This document shows positions 50,350 through 59,100 of a DNA stretch of 64,000 nucleotides, in pieces. A model generated the notes under the pieces. It saw only the letters and a list, made by a program, of their open reading frames with translations. It was not told the origin of the DNA and searched no databases. Each line of letters starts with the position of its first letter. Within the stretch, counting starts at the first letter, position 1. The stretch is from Algoriphagus pacificus (GTDB lineage Bacteria > Bacteroidota > Bacteroidia > Cytophagales > Cyclobacteriaceae), in NCBI RefSeq assembly GCF_017254845.1, contig NZ_JAFKCU010000003.1, positions 1-64,000 on the forward strand, written 5' to 3'. Made by a program: the position numbers and the translations under genes.

Positions 50350-51834
50350 ATGTTTAATTCCCAAAAAAGCTTTGGTCTCAATTTGAATGGATTGCTTGCT
50401 GTTCCAATGGCTTTCTTTTTTCTCTTTGCCTTTCTTCTTTTTACATTCATGGGCTGCAAACCCAAAAACATGAACCAAGAAAACTCCGATAATTCTACTG
50501 ATCAGAAAACTACTAAGGAAATCCAATTGACCCATGAACCCAAGGGTCATATGCTGAATCAAAGGCAAGCTTTTTCTCCAGATGATGAATCTTTGGTTTT
50601 TGATTATAGAAATGATGATTCCAAAATCGGAGAAAATGCCTCCATAGGAATTCTCAATATACTCAAGCAGGAAAGTCGGCCAGTCTATAGCTTGGAAAAC
50701 CAAAGTAGTTTTGGCCCCGGTGTAGGAGCAGCTAGTTTCCACCCAAAGAAAAATCAGGTAGTTTTTATTCATGGATTAAAAAACGCTTCCGAATCGAGGC
50801 CCTACACTTTTACCCGAAGGTTTGCCTTGCTTTTGGATTTGGATGATCCTAAGAATTCTGGGCCTCTAGAAGCCAGAGATGTAGAAGCACCCTTTACCAA
50901 AGGAGCCTTGAGAGGAGGTTCGCATGCCTACTCTTTCAGTAAGGATGGCAAGTTGGTCAGCTTTACCTACAACGATGCAGTTCTGGCGGAGGAAGTCTTA
51001 GTCAATCCGAAAGTTCAGGATCTGAGAACAGTGGGAGCCTTTCTATTGGATGAACCAGTCAGTATTCTGGGAGAAAGAGATGATGAGAATTTTGATGGGA
51101 AAGCCTTTTCAGTTTTGTTGGCGGAGGTTCATTCCCAACCCGAACATGGAACCGATCAAATCAATAAGGCTTATGAGGAATGCTGGGTTGGAACTGATGG
51201 TTATACAAAACCTGATGGGAGCATTCAAAAACGGGCTTTAGCTTATCTGGGCGATATGTTTACCGCAAATGGAGAGAAAATCACTGAAGTTTTTATCTCT
51301 GATATTCCCGATGAAATTTCAGAAATGAAAGCCTCAATCAATGCTGGTAGCAAGGATGCATTTCCTTCCCTTCCCAAAGGGGTGATTCAAAGAAGACTGA
51401 CTTTTACAGAAAATGAACCCTATCCTGGTATCCAAGGGCCAAGGCAATGGTTGAGGAGTTCGCCAGATGGCAGTCTTATCTATTTCTACAAAAAAGACGA
51501 TTCCGGAATTGTCCAAGTCTATGCAGTTTCTCCTAATGGAGGAGAAATTAAAAGACTGACTTCCAATACGATTTCACCAGACACCTCTTTTAGCCTCAGT
51601 GCCGATGGGAAATTCTTAGCTTATGGAATTCAGGAAAAGATCTATATCGGCGATTCGAGAAGTGGAGAGGTTCAAATGATTTACTCCACAGCTTTGGATT
51701 CAACAAGCCATTTGAGCAATCTCAATTGGTCCAATTCAGGTTATCAATTAGCTTATAATAGAAAAGTAGCTGATCAGGATTCATCTTATTTTCAAATCTT
51801 TATGCTCGATTTAACAGATTTTCTATCGAATTGA
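50350..51834 (+). CDS. yidR: YidR-like (DUF3748) exported beta-propeller protein
   Basis: A 494-residue protein with a hydrophobic N-terminus and a possible lipobox (FMGC). The body closely follows the DUF3748/YidR pattern remembered from E. coli: 'HMLNQRQAFSPDDESLVFDYR', 'HPKKNQVVFIHGLKN', 'APFTKGALRGGSHAYSFSKDG', 'DQINKAYEECWVG', 'PKGVIQRRLTFTENEPYPG' and repeated 'SPDGSLIYF' blades. It is probably a propeller lyase-like or sugar-binding protein; the activity is uncharacterised. It is directly joined to the VCBS gene upstream and lies 33 bases before the SSS symporter, suggesting a role in uptake or processing of the transported substrate. Confidence 0.8.
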   Translation: MFNSQKSFGLNLNGLLAVPMAFFFLFAFLLFTFMGCKPKNMNQENSDNSTDQKTTKEIQLTHEPKGHMLNQRQAFSPDDESLVFDYRNDDSKIGENASIGILNILKQESRPVYSLENQSSFGPGVGAASFHPKKNQVVFIHGLKNASESRPYTFTRRFALLLDLDDPKNSGPLEARDVEAPFTKGALRGGSHAYSFSKDGKLVSFTYNDAVLAEEVLVNPKVQDLRTVGAFLLDEPVSILGERDDENFDGKAFSVLLAEVHSQPEHGTDQINKAYEECWVGTDGYTKPDGSIQKRALAYLGDMFTANGEKITEVFISDIPDEISEMKASINAGSKDAFPSLPKGVIQRRLTFTENEPYPGIQGPRQWLRSSPDGSLIYFYKKDDSGIVQVYAVSPNGGEIKRLTSNTISPDTSFSLSADGKFLAYGIQEKIYIGDSRSGEVQMIYSTALDSTSHLSNLNWSNSGYQLAYNRKVADQDSSYFQIFMLDLTDFLSN

Positions 51835-51867
51835 CATTAAAAATTACCACCCAAAAACCTAGCCTCC

Positions 51868-53361
51868 ATGGATTTACCCATTATTGATTTAATTGTATTT
51901 TTTGTCTACATGGCTGCCATAGTACTCTTTGGCGTATCATTTTCATTCAGAAAGAGGACAGCTTTGGAATACACCACTGGAGGCGGGCGACTTCCAAGTT
52001 GGGCAATCGGGATGTCGATTTTTGCCACTTTTGTCAGTAGCATTAGCTTTTTGGCTTTGCCTGGAAATGCCTATCTATCCAATTGGAATGGCTTTGTTTT
52101 CAGTCTTTCTATACCACTGGCGGCATGGATTGCAGTTAGTTATTTCGTACCTTTATACCGAAAGCTGAAAAGTGAATCGGCTTATTATTACTTGGAAACC
52201 CGCTTTGGATCCTGGGCAAGGGTTTATGCTTCCATCTGCTATTTATTAACCCAAATGGCTAGAATGGGAGCAATCATGTATTTATTGGCTTTGCCGATGA
52301 ATGCATTATTTGGATGGAGTATTCCCGTGATTATTACCTGTACTGGGATTTCAGTTATCATTTATGCTATGATGGGTGGAATAGAGGCTGTGATTTGGAC
52401 AGATGCCATTCAGGGAATTATCCTGATCGGAGGAGCAGTACTTTGTCTGCTAGTGATTCTGTTTTCCATGCCAAATGGTCCCGGAGAGGTAATCAGCATT
52501 GCGGCAGAAGCAAATAAATTCAGTCTGGGGAGTTTTGATTTCAACTTTGTGGAATCCACATTTTGGCTGATTCTGATCTATGGGCTCTTTATCAATCTCC
52601 AGAATTTTGGGATTGATCAGAGTTATATTCAGCGCTATATCACGGCCAAGACCGAAAAAGAGGCGATTAAATCTACCTGGCTAGGTAGTTTATTGTATGT
52701 TCCTGTTTCCCTTTTGTTTTTCTTCATTGGTACAACTCTCTTTTCCTATTATCAGGCTTTTCCGGATTTATTACCTGCCGACCTTCAACTTCCAGAAAAT
52801 GCCGACAAGGTTTTTCCATATTTCATTGTTTCCGGTTTGCCGAAAGGGGTAACAGGGATTTTGATTGCATCGATTTTCGCAGCGGGAATGAGTACTGTTT
52901 CTACCAGTATCAATAGTTCGGCAACAGTTTTTCTTTCGGATCATTACCGGAAATACATCAACAAGAACGCAACCGAAAAGCAGTCAATGCGGGTATTGTT
53001 TCTTAGCTCCTTTGTGATGGGAGGCATCAGCATCGTGGTGGCTTTGGCATTCAATGGAGTCAGCAGCGCTTTGGAAGCTTGGTGGGCGCTTTCTTCCATT
53101 TTCAGTGGAGGAATCTTAGGCTTGTTTTTATTGGGATTTATTGTGAGAAAAGCTTCCAGCAAAGCCGCAGCCATCGGGGTTCTTTGCGGTGTTTTGGTGA
53201 TTGGATGGATGAGTTTGTCAGCTGTTTTGTTTCAAGGCACAGCTCTGGAAGGCTTTCAAAATACTCTTCATGCTAATTTGACCATAGTCATGGGAACCCT
53301 TACCATTTTTATTGTGGGATTTATTTTGAGCTCTTTCTTTCAGAGAAAATTTGAAAAATGA
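51868..53361 (+). CDS. Sodium:solute symporter (SSS family)
   Basis: A 497-residue transporter with about thirteen membrane helices. SSS features are 'LEYTTGGGRLPSWAIGMSIFATFVSSISFLALPGNAY' in helices 1-2, where sodium-site residues of the LeuT-like fold lie, and 'GIDQSYIQRYITAKTEKEAIKSTWLGSLL' in the central part. The 'GGG-R-L-P-W-A-I-G-S-x-F-A-T-x-V-S' form is nearer to the SLC5A-type branch than to the glucose branch. It lies 33 bases after the YidR-like gene and would import the product of the exported enzymes. Confidence 0.92.
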   Translation: MDLPIIDLIVFFVYMAAIVLFGVSFSFRKRTALEYTTGGGRLPSWAIGMSIFATFVSSISFLALPGNAYLSNWNGFVFSLSIPLAAWIAVSYFVPLYRKLKSESAYYYLETRFGSWARVYASICYLLTQMARMGAIMYLLALPMNALFGWSIPVIITCTGISVIIYAMMGGIEAVIWTDAIQGIILIGGAVLCLLVILFSMPNGPGEVISIAAEANKFSLGSFDFNFVESTFWLILIYGLFINLQNFGIDQSYIQRYITAKTEKEAIKSTWLGSLLYVPVSLLFFFIGTTLFSYYQAFPDLLPADLQLPENADKVFPYFIVSGLPKGVTGILIASIFAAGMSTVSTSINSSATVFLSDHYRKYINKNATEKQSMRVLFLSSFVMGGISIVVALAFNGVSSALEAWWALSSIFSGGILGLFLLGFIVRKASSKAAAIGVLCGVLVIGWMSLSAVLFQGTALEGFQNTLHANLTIVMGTLTIFIVGFILSSFFQRKFEK

Positions 53362-53509
53362 AGGAAGGTCAATAATCCAGAATAGTTATTGGTAAGGTAG
53401 ACTTGGATCAGCGGCAGGATTTTCTGAAAATTTAAACTTATGTTTAGCCCTCGATTCCAATGGAAATGTTGTGAGCATATTTGGAATCAATTCTTTTAAT
53501 CTCCTGACT

Positions 53510-54808
53510 ATGAAAAAATCCCTTTTATTCCTTTCTGCTTTTGCAATCGCAGCTTATTCCTGCCAACCAAAAATTGAGTCTATCATCAATGTTGAAGAGG
53601 TGTCTAGAATCGAAAAAACACTGTCTTCTGATGATATGGAAGGAAGGATGATCTTTACTCCTGGTTTGGAGAAAGCCGCAAACTTCATCGCTGCAGAATT
53701 TGAAAAAGCAGGATTACCTTACCTAGAGGGGAGTGATTCTTATTTTCAGAGTTTTATTACCATTCAGGCAGTTCCCGAGCAGATTACAGGAACTCTTGAT
53801 TCAGAGCAATTAAATCTGGAGAATGTGATTGTCAATTCAACTTCAGAAACTTTGAACCTTCAGTCATTTGAAGGCTATGAAGTTATTAGCTTGGAGAAAG
53901 ACGATATTTTCAATCAAAGTATTTTTCCTTTGCTAAGAGAGAAGAAAAACCTTTTGGTCTTGATTGATCCATCTCATGCAGATAATTTCCCAAGATTGGC
54001 CAGAAGCTCTAGCAGAGCAAAATTTCCAACTGAGTTTTCTCAAATTTTTATCTTGACTTCCAATCTGGACCCATCTTCTATTCAACTGGAAGTGAAGAAT
54101 ACTGTGAAAAAAGAAGAATTGAAGAATGTCGTGGGAATGATTCCTGGCAAATCCAAAAAGGATGAATATGTGGTTTTCGGGGGCCATTACGATCATATAG
54201 GCATTAGAAACACTGGTTCGGACCAAGATAGTATATTCAATGGCGCCAATGATAATGCAGCAGGAACAACAGCTGTGATCATGTTGGCGAAGTATTTTCA
54301 GGAGCTGAACAATAATGAAAGAAGCTTAATCTTTGTGGCTTTTACAGCAGAAGAATCAGGTGGGTTTGGAAGCACTTATTTTTCCGAGCAATTGGATCCA
54401 GATCAGGTGGTGGCCATGTTCAACATTGAAATGATCGGGACAGAAAGCAAGTGGGGTACTAATTCTGCCTATATCACGGGTTATGAAAAAAGCAGTATGG
54501 GAGAGATTCTACAAAAGAATCTGAGCGGTTCAAAGTTTCATTTCGAGCCGGATCCATATCCTCAGCAAAACCTTTTTTACAGATCTGACAATCGAACGCT
54601 AGCGGCTTTGGGAGTTCCTGCTCATACAATCTCCACAGCCAAAATGGAAGAAGCTCCGAATGATGAGCCAAATTATCATAAGGCTAGTGATGAGTTTGAG
54701 ACTTTGGACATGGTAAACATGACTGAGATCATCAAGTCAATTGCCATTAGCAGCCAAAGTATTATCAGTGGAAAAGACACGCCTACTCGGGTAGAACGCA
54801 TTGATTAA
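53510..54808 (+). CDS. M28 family zinc aminopeptidase, lipoprotein
   Basis: A 432-residue protein starting at the ATG at 53510, which gives a clear lipoprotein signal (MKKSLLFLSAFAIAAYSC). The M28 zinc ligands are in place: H226 in 'GGHYDHIG', D248 in 'NGANDNAAGT', and E281/E282 in 'FTAEESGGFGS'. A PA-type inserted domain precedes the catalytic core. It removes N-terminal residues from peptides outside the cytoplasm. An upstream in-frame start at 53471 was rejected because it masks the signal sequence. Not evidently part of the sugar cluster. Confidence 0.9.
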   Translation: MKKSLLFLSAFAIAAYSCQPKIESIINVEEVSRIEKTLSSDDMEGRMIFTPGLEKAANFIAAEFEKAGLPYLEGSDSYFQSFITIQAVPEQITGTLDSEQLNLENVIVNSTSETLNLQSFEGYEVISLEKDDIFNQSIFPLLREKKNLLVLIDPSHADNFPRLARSSSRAKFPTEFSQIFILTSNLDPSSIQLEVKNTVKKEELKNVVGMIPGKSKKDEYVVFGGHYDHIGIRNTGSDQDSIFNGANDNAAGTTAVIMLAKYFQELNNNERSLIFVAFTAEESGGFGSTYFSEQLDPDQVVAMFNIEMIGTESKWGTNSAYITGYEKSSMGEILQKNLSGSKFHFEPDPYPQQNLFYRSDNRTLAALGVPAHTISTAKMEEAPNDEPNYHKASDEFETLDMVNMTEIIKSIAISSQSIISGKDTPTRVERID

Positions 54809-54906
54809 TTCTATCCAGAGAAACTGAATTAATTATCAAAAAACCTTAAAAAAGATCCTTATTAACTTATTTATAGTTAAACTAAGACGCAATAAACCCG
54901 CTGTCA

Positions 54907-56010
54907 TTGAAGATTTCTTTTTATCTAAAATTCCTCGTCCTCTGCTGCTTTTTGCTTTGCAGCTTTAAAGCGGTTTCACAGGAAGTAAAAATCAAACTTA
55001 GACCTCACTCCCGAAGCCAATATCAAGTTGATTATCATTTTGGGGAAATCTTGGATTTGAGGAAAAACAAGGAGCTGATAGGGGAGGTTTTTTATGTGAC
55101 TAAAAAGCGGATTCCGGTCAGCTTTGAAGAGGAACTTGATCCTGCATTACTCGATTACTTTAATTCTCAAATAGACACAGCAAGCGAAGATAATCGCAAG
55201 ATTCAAGTGCGGATTTTGGACTTATCTATTTATGAAAGTCCAAACTATGCGACCAAATTGTACGAGGGAGAATTGAAGTTGAGACTCGCTTTTTATTTTA
55301 AAGGAAATCTGAATCCTATTCATCTGGTGACCTATTCCAATCTGGTGAAATACCAACGAACCGCCAATAGCATCAATAAACTGCAGGAGGTTACAAATGA
55401 ATACCTAGATCAAAGTTTGGCATATTTCAATCAATGGATGGATATGAATGCTGGAACAAATAGAGATCTGGCAAAGTCCGTTCGGATGAATGCAAGGTAT
55501 ATTCTTCCAGATATTCAAAACGATACAATTTTCTATAATCCCAATATTCCTTTGAATTGGGAATATTTCAAAGACAGACCAGATCCCTTGAGTAAATTCA
55601 ATGCGACTATCACCTGCAGTTTTTCTGTTGAGGGCAATGCCCAACTAAATGATGGGATCATCCAGCAAAATATCTTTATCAAAGCCTTCATGTTGCCTAA
55701 TCAATCTTGGGTTAAAAATCCCGATGATTACGGAATCAATCATGAACAGAAGCATTTTGATCTGTTAAAGGTGATTGTCGATCGATTGATCTACAGGTTA
55801 AATAATACAGAACTAGAGCTAGAATTTTTTGAGGCTAAAATCAATGAAATGTATTTTGATGCCTACAGGGAAATGAACAGAATTCAGGAACTCTATGATA
55901 CCCAAACCCAGAATGGAATGGATGCCGAGCAACAACAAAAATGGAATTTTTTGATAGTTAAAGCCCTGAAAGGGGAATGGGAAGACTTGGAAAAGGAATT
56001 GGGGAATTGA
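54907..56010 (+). CDS. Exported DUF922-like predicted zinc protease
   Basis: A 367-residue protein with a TTG start and a signal peptide (MKISFYLKFLVLCCFLLCSFKAVSQE). Near the C-terminus is 'YGINHEQKHFDLLKVIVDRL', giving HExxH at 279-283 with E280; this is the HEQxHFD hallmark of DUF922 predicted secreted zinc proteases. A helix with 'FDAYREMNRIQELYDTQT' follows. The N-terminal two thirds, without recognisable motifs, may be a beta-rich partner domain. The substrate is unknown. Its position between an M28 peptidase and a GH43 gene does not give a clear pathway. Confidence 0.75.
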   Translation: MKISFYLKFLVLCCFLLCSFKAVSQEVKIKLRPHSRSQYQVDYHFGEILDLRKNKELIGEVFYVTKKRIPVSFEEELDPALLDYFNSQIDTASEDNRKIQVRILDLSIYESPNYATKLYEGELKLRLAFYFKGNLNPIHLVTYSNLVKYQRTANSINKLQEVTNEYLDQSLAYFNQWMDMNAGTNRDLAKSVRMNARYILPDIQNDTIFYNPNIPLNWEYFKDRPDPLSKFNATITCSFSVEGNAQLNDGIIQQNIFIKAFMLPNQSWVKNPDDYGINHEQKHFDLLKVIVDRLIYRLNNTELELEFFEAKINEMYFDAYREMNRIQELYDTQTQNGMDAEQQQKWNFLIVKALKGEWEDLEKELGN

Positions 56011-56081
56011 TTTTTCTATTATCGGTTTTAGTCCTTTAAGAAACTTGCCCATCTTTACTTTTTCAAACCTATCAGCATCTC

Positions 56082-57644
56082 ATGAGATTAATTCCTTTTT
56101 TAGCCCTAATTTTTCTATTGACTTATTGTCAGACCAAACAAGAACAAGCTGTTTCTGAATCAAAAGACGAGATTCTTCAGGTTCATGTCATTCCAGGAGA
56201 GCTTCCTGATCCATCTATGATTGAAGTGGATGGAGTGTATTATGCCACGGGTTCATCTAATGATTGGGGACCTTTATATCCGATATATAAATCCACTGAC
56301 CTGATCCATTGGGATTTTGTAAGCTATGTTTTTCAGGAAATCCCGGGTTGGACTTCTTCCAGCTTTTGGGCACCCGAACTGTATTATAAGGACGGGAAAT
56401 TCTTTTGCTTCTATACCGCAAAGCGAAAAGATGGGGTATCAGTCATCGGAGTGGCGATTACCACCGATATCCAAAAAGGGTTTGAAGATCAAGGTGAGCT
56501 TTTAGCCTGGGGAAATGAAGCTATTGATGCCTTTGTTTTTGAGGAGGACGAGCAATTGTATGTGAGTTGGAAAGCATATGGTCTCAATCCAGATAAGCCC
56601 ATCACTCTAATCGGATCTAAGCTCTCAGAGGATGGTTTGAGATTAGAGGGTGGGTCATTTGAAATGATAACCGCCGAGGCAGAAAGCTGGGAGAAAGGTG
56701 GTATTGAAGGACAAAGCATCTTTGAGAAGGATGGATATATCTACATGCTTTATTCAGGAAATGCTTGTTGCGGAGCTGCCTGTGATTACATGGTTGGAGT
56801 GGCAAGAGCTAAATCCTTTTTAGGGCCTTGGGAAAAATTCGAAGGAAATCCGATTTTATCTAGCAATGAAAACTGGAAATGCCCCGGGCATGGCACAGCT
56901 CTTAAAACCGGCGAGGATTGGTTTTATCTATATCATGCCTATCCTGCAGCTGGATTTCCTTACCTCGGAAGAAGCACCTTGTTGAGCCAGATGTTTTGGG
57001 AAGAAGGAAATTCCTGGCCTTCTTTTAAGGTCAGTGAAACTCCAGCAGAATTAAACAGCCTTTCCTCCGATTGGACAGATGATTTTGAGGGAGAGGAGCT
57101 ATCCCGATTCTGGAGATATGATATCCCTGCCCATCAATTTGAATCAAGCTTAAAGGATGGAAATCTCCAATTGACAGAAAAAGAAAGAGAGGAATCCAAT
57201 GCCTCTGGAATATTCCTAGGAATCAATCCAGCTCAAGCTGACTTTAGCATGGAAACCACTGTTTTGACAAGTGGAGAAGCAATGAAAAGTATTTCACTTT
57301 ACGCTACAAGAGACAAAAGCCTTGGCTTGGGAGTTCAGGCTGGCAACTTGATTTTATGGGAAGTAGTGGATGGAGCATTTGAAGTCCTTCATGAAATGAA
57401 TGTTGAGGAAACAGAAAAAATCCAGCTGAGAGCAGAGGTAAAAGATGCTCATATTGCTTTATTTTCCTATAGCCTTGATGGTGATAATTGGCTTACTGTT
57501 ACCAATCAAAAAGAGCAGAAACAAGAGGTAATTGGAGATCATTTGGGCTTTTGGTCATGGGGAATTAAGGCTGGTGTATCCGTAAAAGGCCAATCCAATG
57601 AAGCTACTGGGCTTTTTGAGGAATTCAAGATCGAATATGATTGA
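56082..57644 (+). CDS. Glycoside hydrolase family 43 lipoprotein
   Basis: A 520-residue lipoprotein (lipobox LTYC near residue 16). The five-bladed propeller catalytic residues of GH43 are visible: D43 in 'ELPDPSMI', D149 in 'EAIDAFVF' and E209 in 'GGIEGQSI'. The propeller runs to about residue 320, followed by a C-terminal beta-sandwich of about 180 residues ('FEGEELSRFWRYDIP', 'FGxFEEFKIEYD'-like end) as in two-domain GH43 enzymes. It likely acts on arabinan or xylan side chains. It is 70 bases downstream of the DUF922-like gene. Confidence 0.92.
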   Translation: MRLIPFLALIFLLTYCQTKQEQAVSESKDEILQVHVIPGELPDPSMIEVDGVYYATGSSNDWGPLYPIYKSTDLIHWDFVSYVFQEIPGWTSSSFWAPELYYKDGKFFCFYTAKRKDGVSVIGVAITTDIQKGFEDQGELLAWGNEAIDAFVFEEDEQLYVSWKAYGLNPDKPITLIGSKLSEDGLRLEGGSFEMITAEAESWEKGGIEGQSIFEKDGYIYMLYSGNACCGAACDYMVGVARAKSFLGPWEKFEGNPILSSNENWKCPGHGTALKTGEDWFYLYHAYPAAGFPYLGRSTLLSQMFWEEGNSWPSFKVSETPAELNSLSSDWTDDFEGEELSRFWRYDIPAHQFESSLKDGNLQLTEKEREESNASGIFLGINPAQADFSMETTVLTSGEAMKSISLYATRDKSLGLGVQAGNLILWEVVDGAFEVLHEMNVEETEKIQLRAEVKDAHIALFSYSLDGDNWLTVTNQKEQKQEVIGDHLGFWSWGIKAGVSVKGQSNEATGLFEEFKIEYD

Positions 57645-57767
57645 TCTATATGTTTGTTGGGTCCTGATTCACTGATTAAAAGATGGTTTTGATTAACTCA
57701 TTGAATCCAGAATTAGAATTAGCAGATCTGCCAAAAAGCAGCTAGGAGTCTTTTCATATTGGAATTA

Positions 57768-58874
57768 ATGGGCTATTTTAATAGGATGTTTCGTCTTCAA
57801 TCCATTCTCCTTTTATTGTTTTTGGTTTTTTCGAACCAGATTTTTTCAGATGCCCAAACTAAAAAGGATACAAAAAATAAACGAAACTCGGTTGTCAAAG
57901 AAAGCAATGCCATCCGCGATTATGATGTATCAAAGTTGACCAAACCTCTGGAACAAAATCCTGGGCTGGATGAATCAAAAGAATATTTTATTCAGACTTT
58001 CTCTGGGCTTCAAAATCGGATATTGAGCCATGCGGTTAATCCAAATAGTGAAACAGACATGAGAGTTAACCTGAAACGGATTTTAGGAGGGGATAATAGG
58101 TATTGGCAGTTTAAAAAGAAGGAGGACGGGAAATATATTATTTATGGAAAATACACAGTTCAAAAAAAAGGTTGTTTAGGTAGTGATTCACGGTTTGTTC
58201 CATGCGATAACAGGTATTCTCAGGATTGGGATATAATTATGAATCCTGATGGAAGTTATAGCTTTCGTGCCTCAGAAAGCGGAAAATATTTAGCCCATAC
58301 CCAAACTACAAATCAACTTTCTAATAATTCAATTACACTGATTGATAATAGAAATGAAGATAGGGCTAAATGGGTACTTCAGCCAAATGATTTGGCTTTT
58401 ACATTTTATTTAGATGGCCAACCAAAGAATATCGCTAACGCATGTATCGATAATTTAATCAGAGGAGACCGGGAATTTGGGGGTGATCCAAATGTGACTG
58501 TTTCAGTAAAATTAATTCCAACCCCAAGTTCACTGAATGCAGAAATAGAAATCAAAATGATCCGAAACGAAACACAAGTTTCCAAAGTGATCAGAGAGAA
58601 TGTACTTAGTTTTACACCTATCAGGCCAGATGGGATAATTGGAGAAATGATAAGTCCGAATGTTCTTTACTTTTCGATGGATTTAAATGGTCACGGTGAG
58701 CATGAACTTTTGGCTGGAAGAGATTTTCCAGAAGACAGCCCTGTACGTAGAATTATTTTGAGAGGGGATACGATGGGAGCTGATATCAGTGATGATCGAG
58801 ACTGTACCGATGATGCAGAATTGATTTTAATCGAATTCAATCCCGTATTGCTAAAAGGACATCGAAAGATGTAA
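57768..58874 (+). CDS. Exported protein with beta-trefoil-like N-terminal domain
   Basis: A 368-residue protein; the ATG at 57768 is preceded by GGA at a ribosome-binding distance. Signal peptide to about residue 28 (ends IFSDAQ). Residues about 75-200 read as three trefoil-like units ('YFIQTFSGLQNRILSHAV', 'YWQFKKKEDGKYIIYGKYT', 'DWDIIMNPDGSYSFRASESGKYLAHT'), reminiscent of ricin-type lectin repeats. The C-terminal half has 'FTFYLDGQPKNIANACIDNL' and an acidic end, and is not recognised. Its position between GH43 and GH9 suggests glycan binding; this is inference. Confidence 0.6.
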   Translation: MGYFNRMFRLQSILLLLFLVFSNQIFSDAQTKKDTKNKRNSVVKESNAIRDYDVSKLTKPLEQNPGLDESKEYFIQTFSGLQNRILSHAVNPNSETDMRVNLKRILGGDNRYWQFKKKEDGKYIIYGKYTVQKKGCLGSDSRFVPCDNRYSQDWDIIMNPDGSYSFRASESGKYLAHTQTTNQLSNNSITLIDNRNEDRAKWVLQPNDLAFTFYLDGQPKNIANACIDNLIRGDREFGGDPNVTVSVKLIPTPSSLNAEIEIKMIRNETQVSKVIRENVLSFTPIRPDGIIGEMISPNVLYFSMDLNGHGEHELLAGRDFPEDSPVRRIILRGDTMGADISDDRDCTDDAELILIEFNPVLLKGHRKM

Positions 58875-59100
58875 GTTATTTACCCTACAACTGAATGAAA
58901 TGCGGCTGCCCTTTTTGTGTGTCTATTTGCTTGATTTTTTCTGGATGTAATACATTAAAATAAAAATATCCTAATTCTGTTATTTTTAGTTAAAAGCCCT
59001 TTTATTATCTCTTAATAAAAATTAATTTCTCTGAAATTTCATTTTGCATAGCACCCTGATTTCGATTTGAATCTGTCTTTTTTACCCTAAACCAATACTT

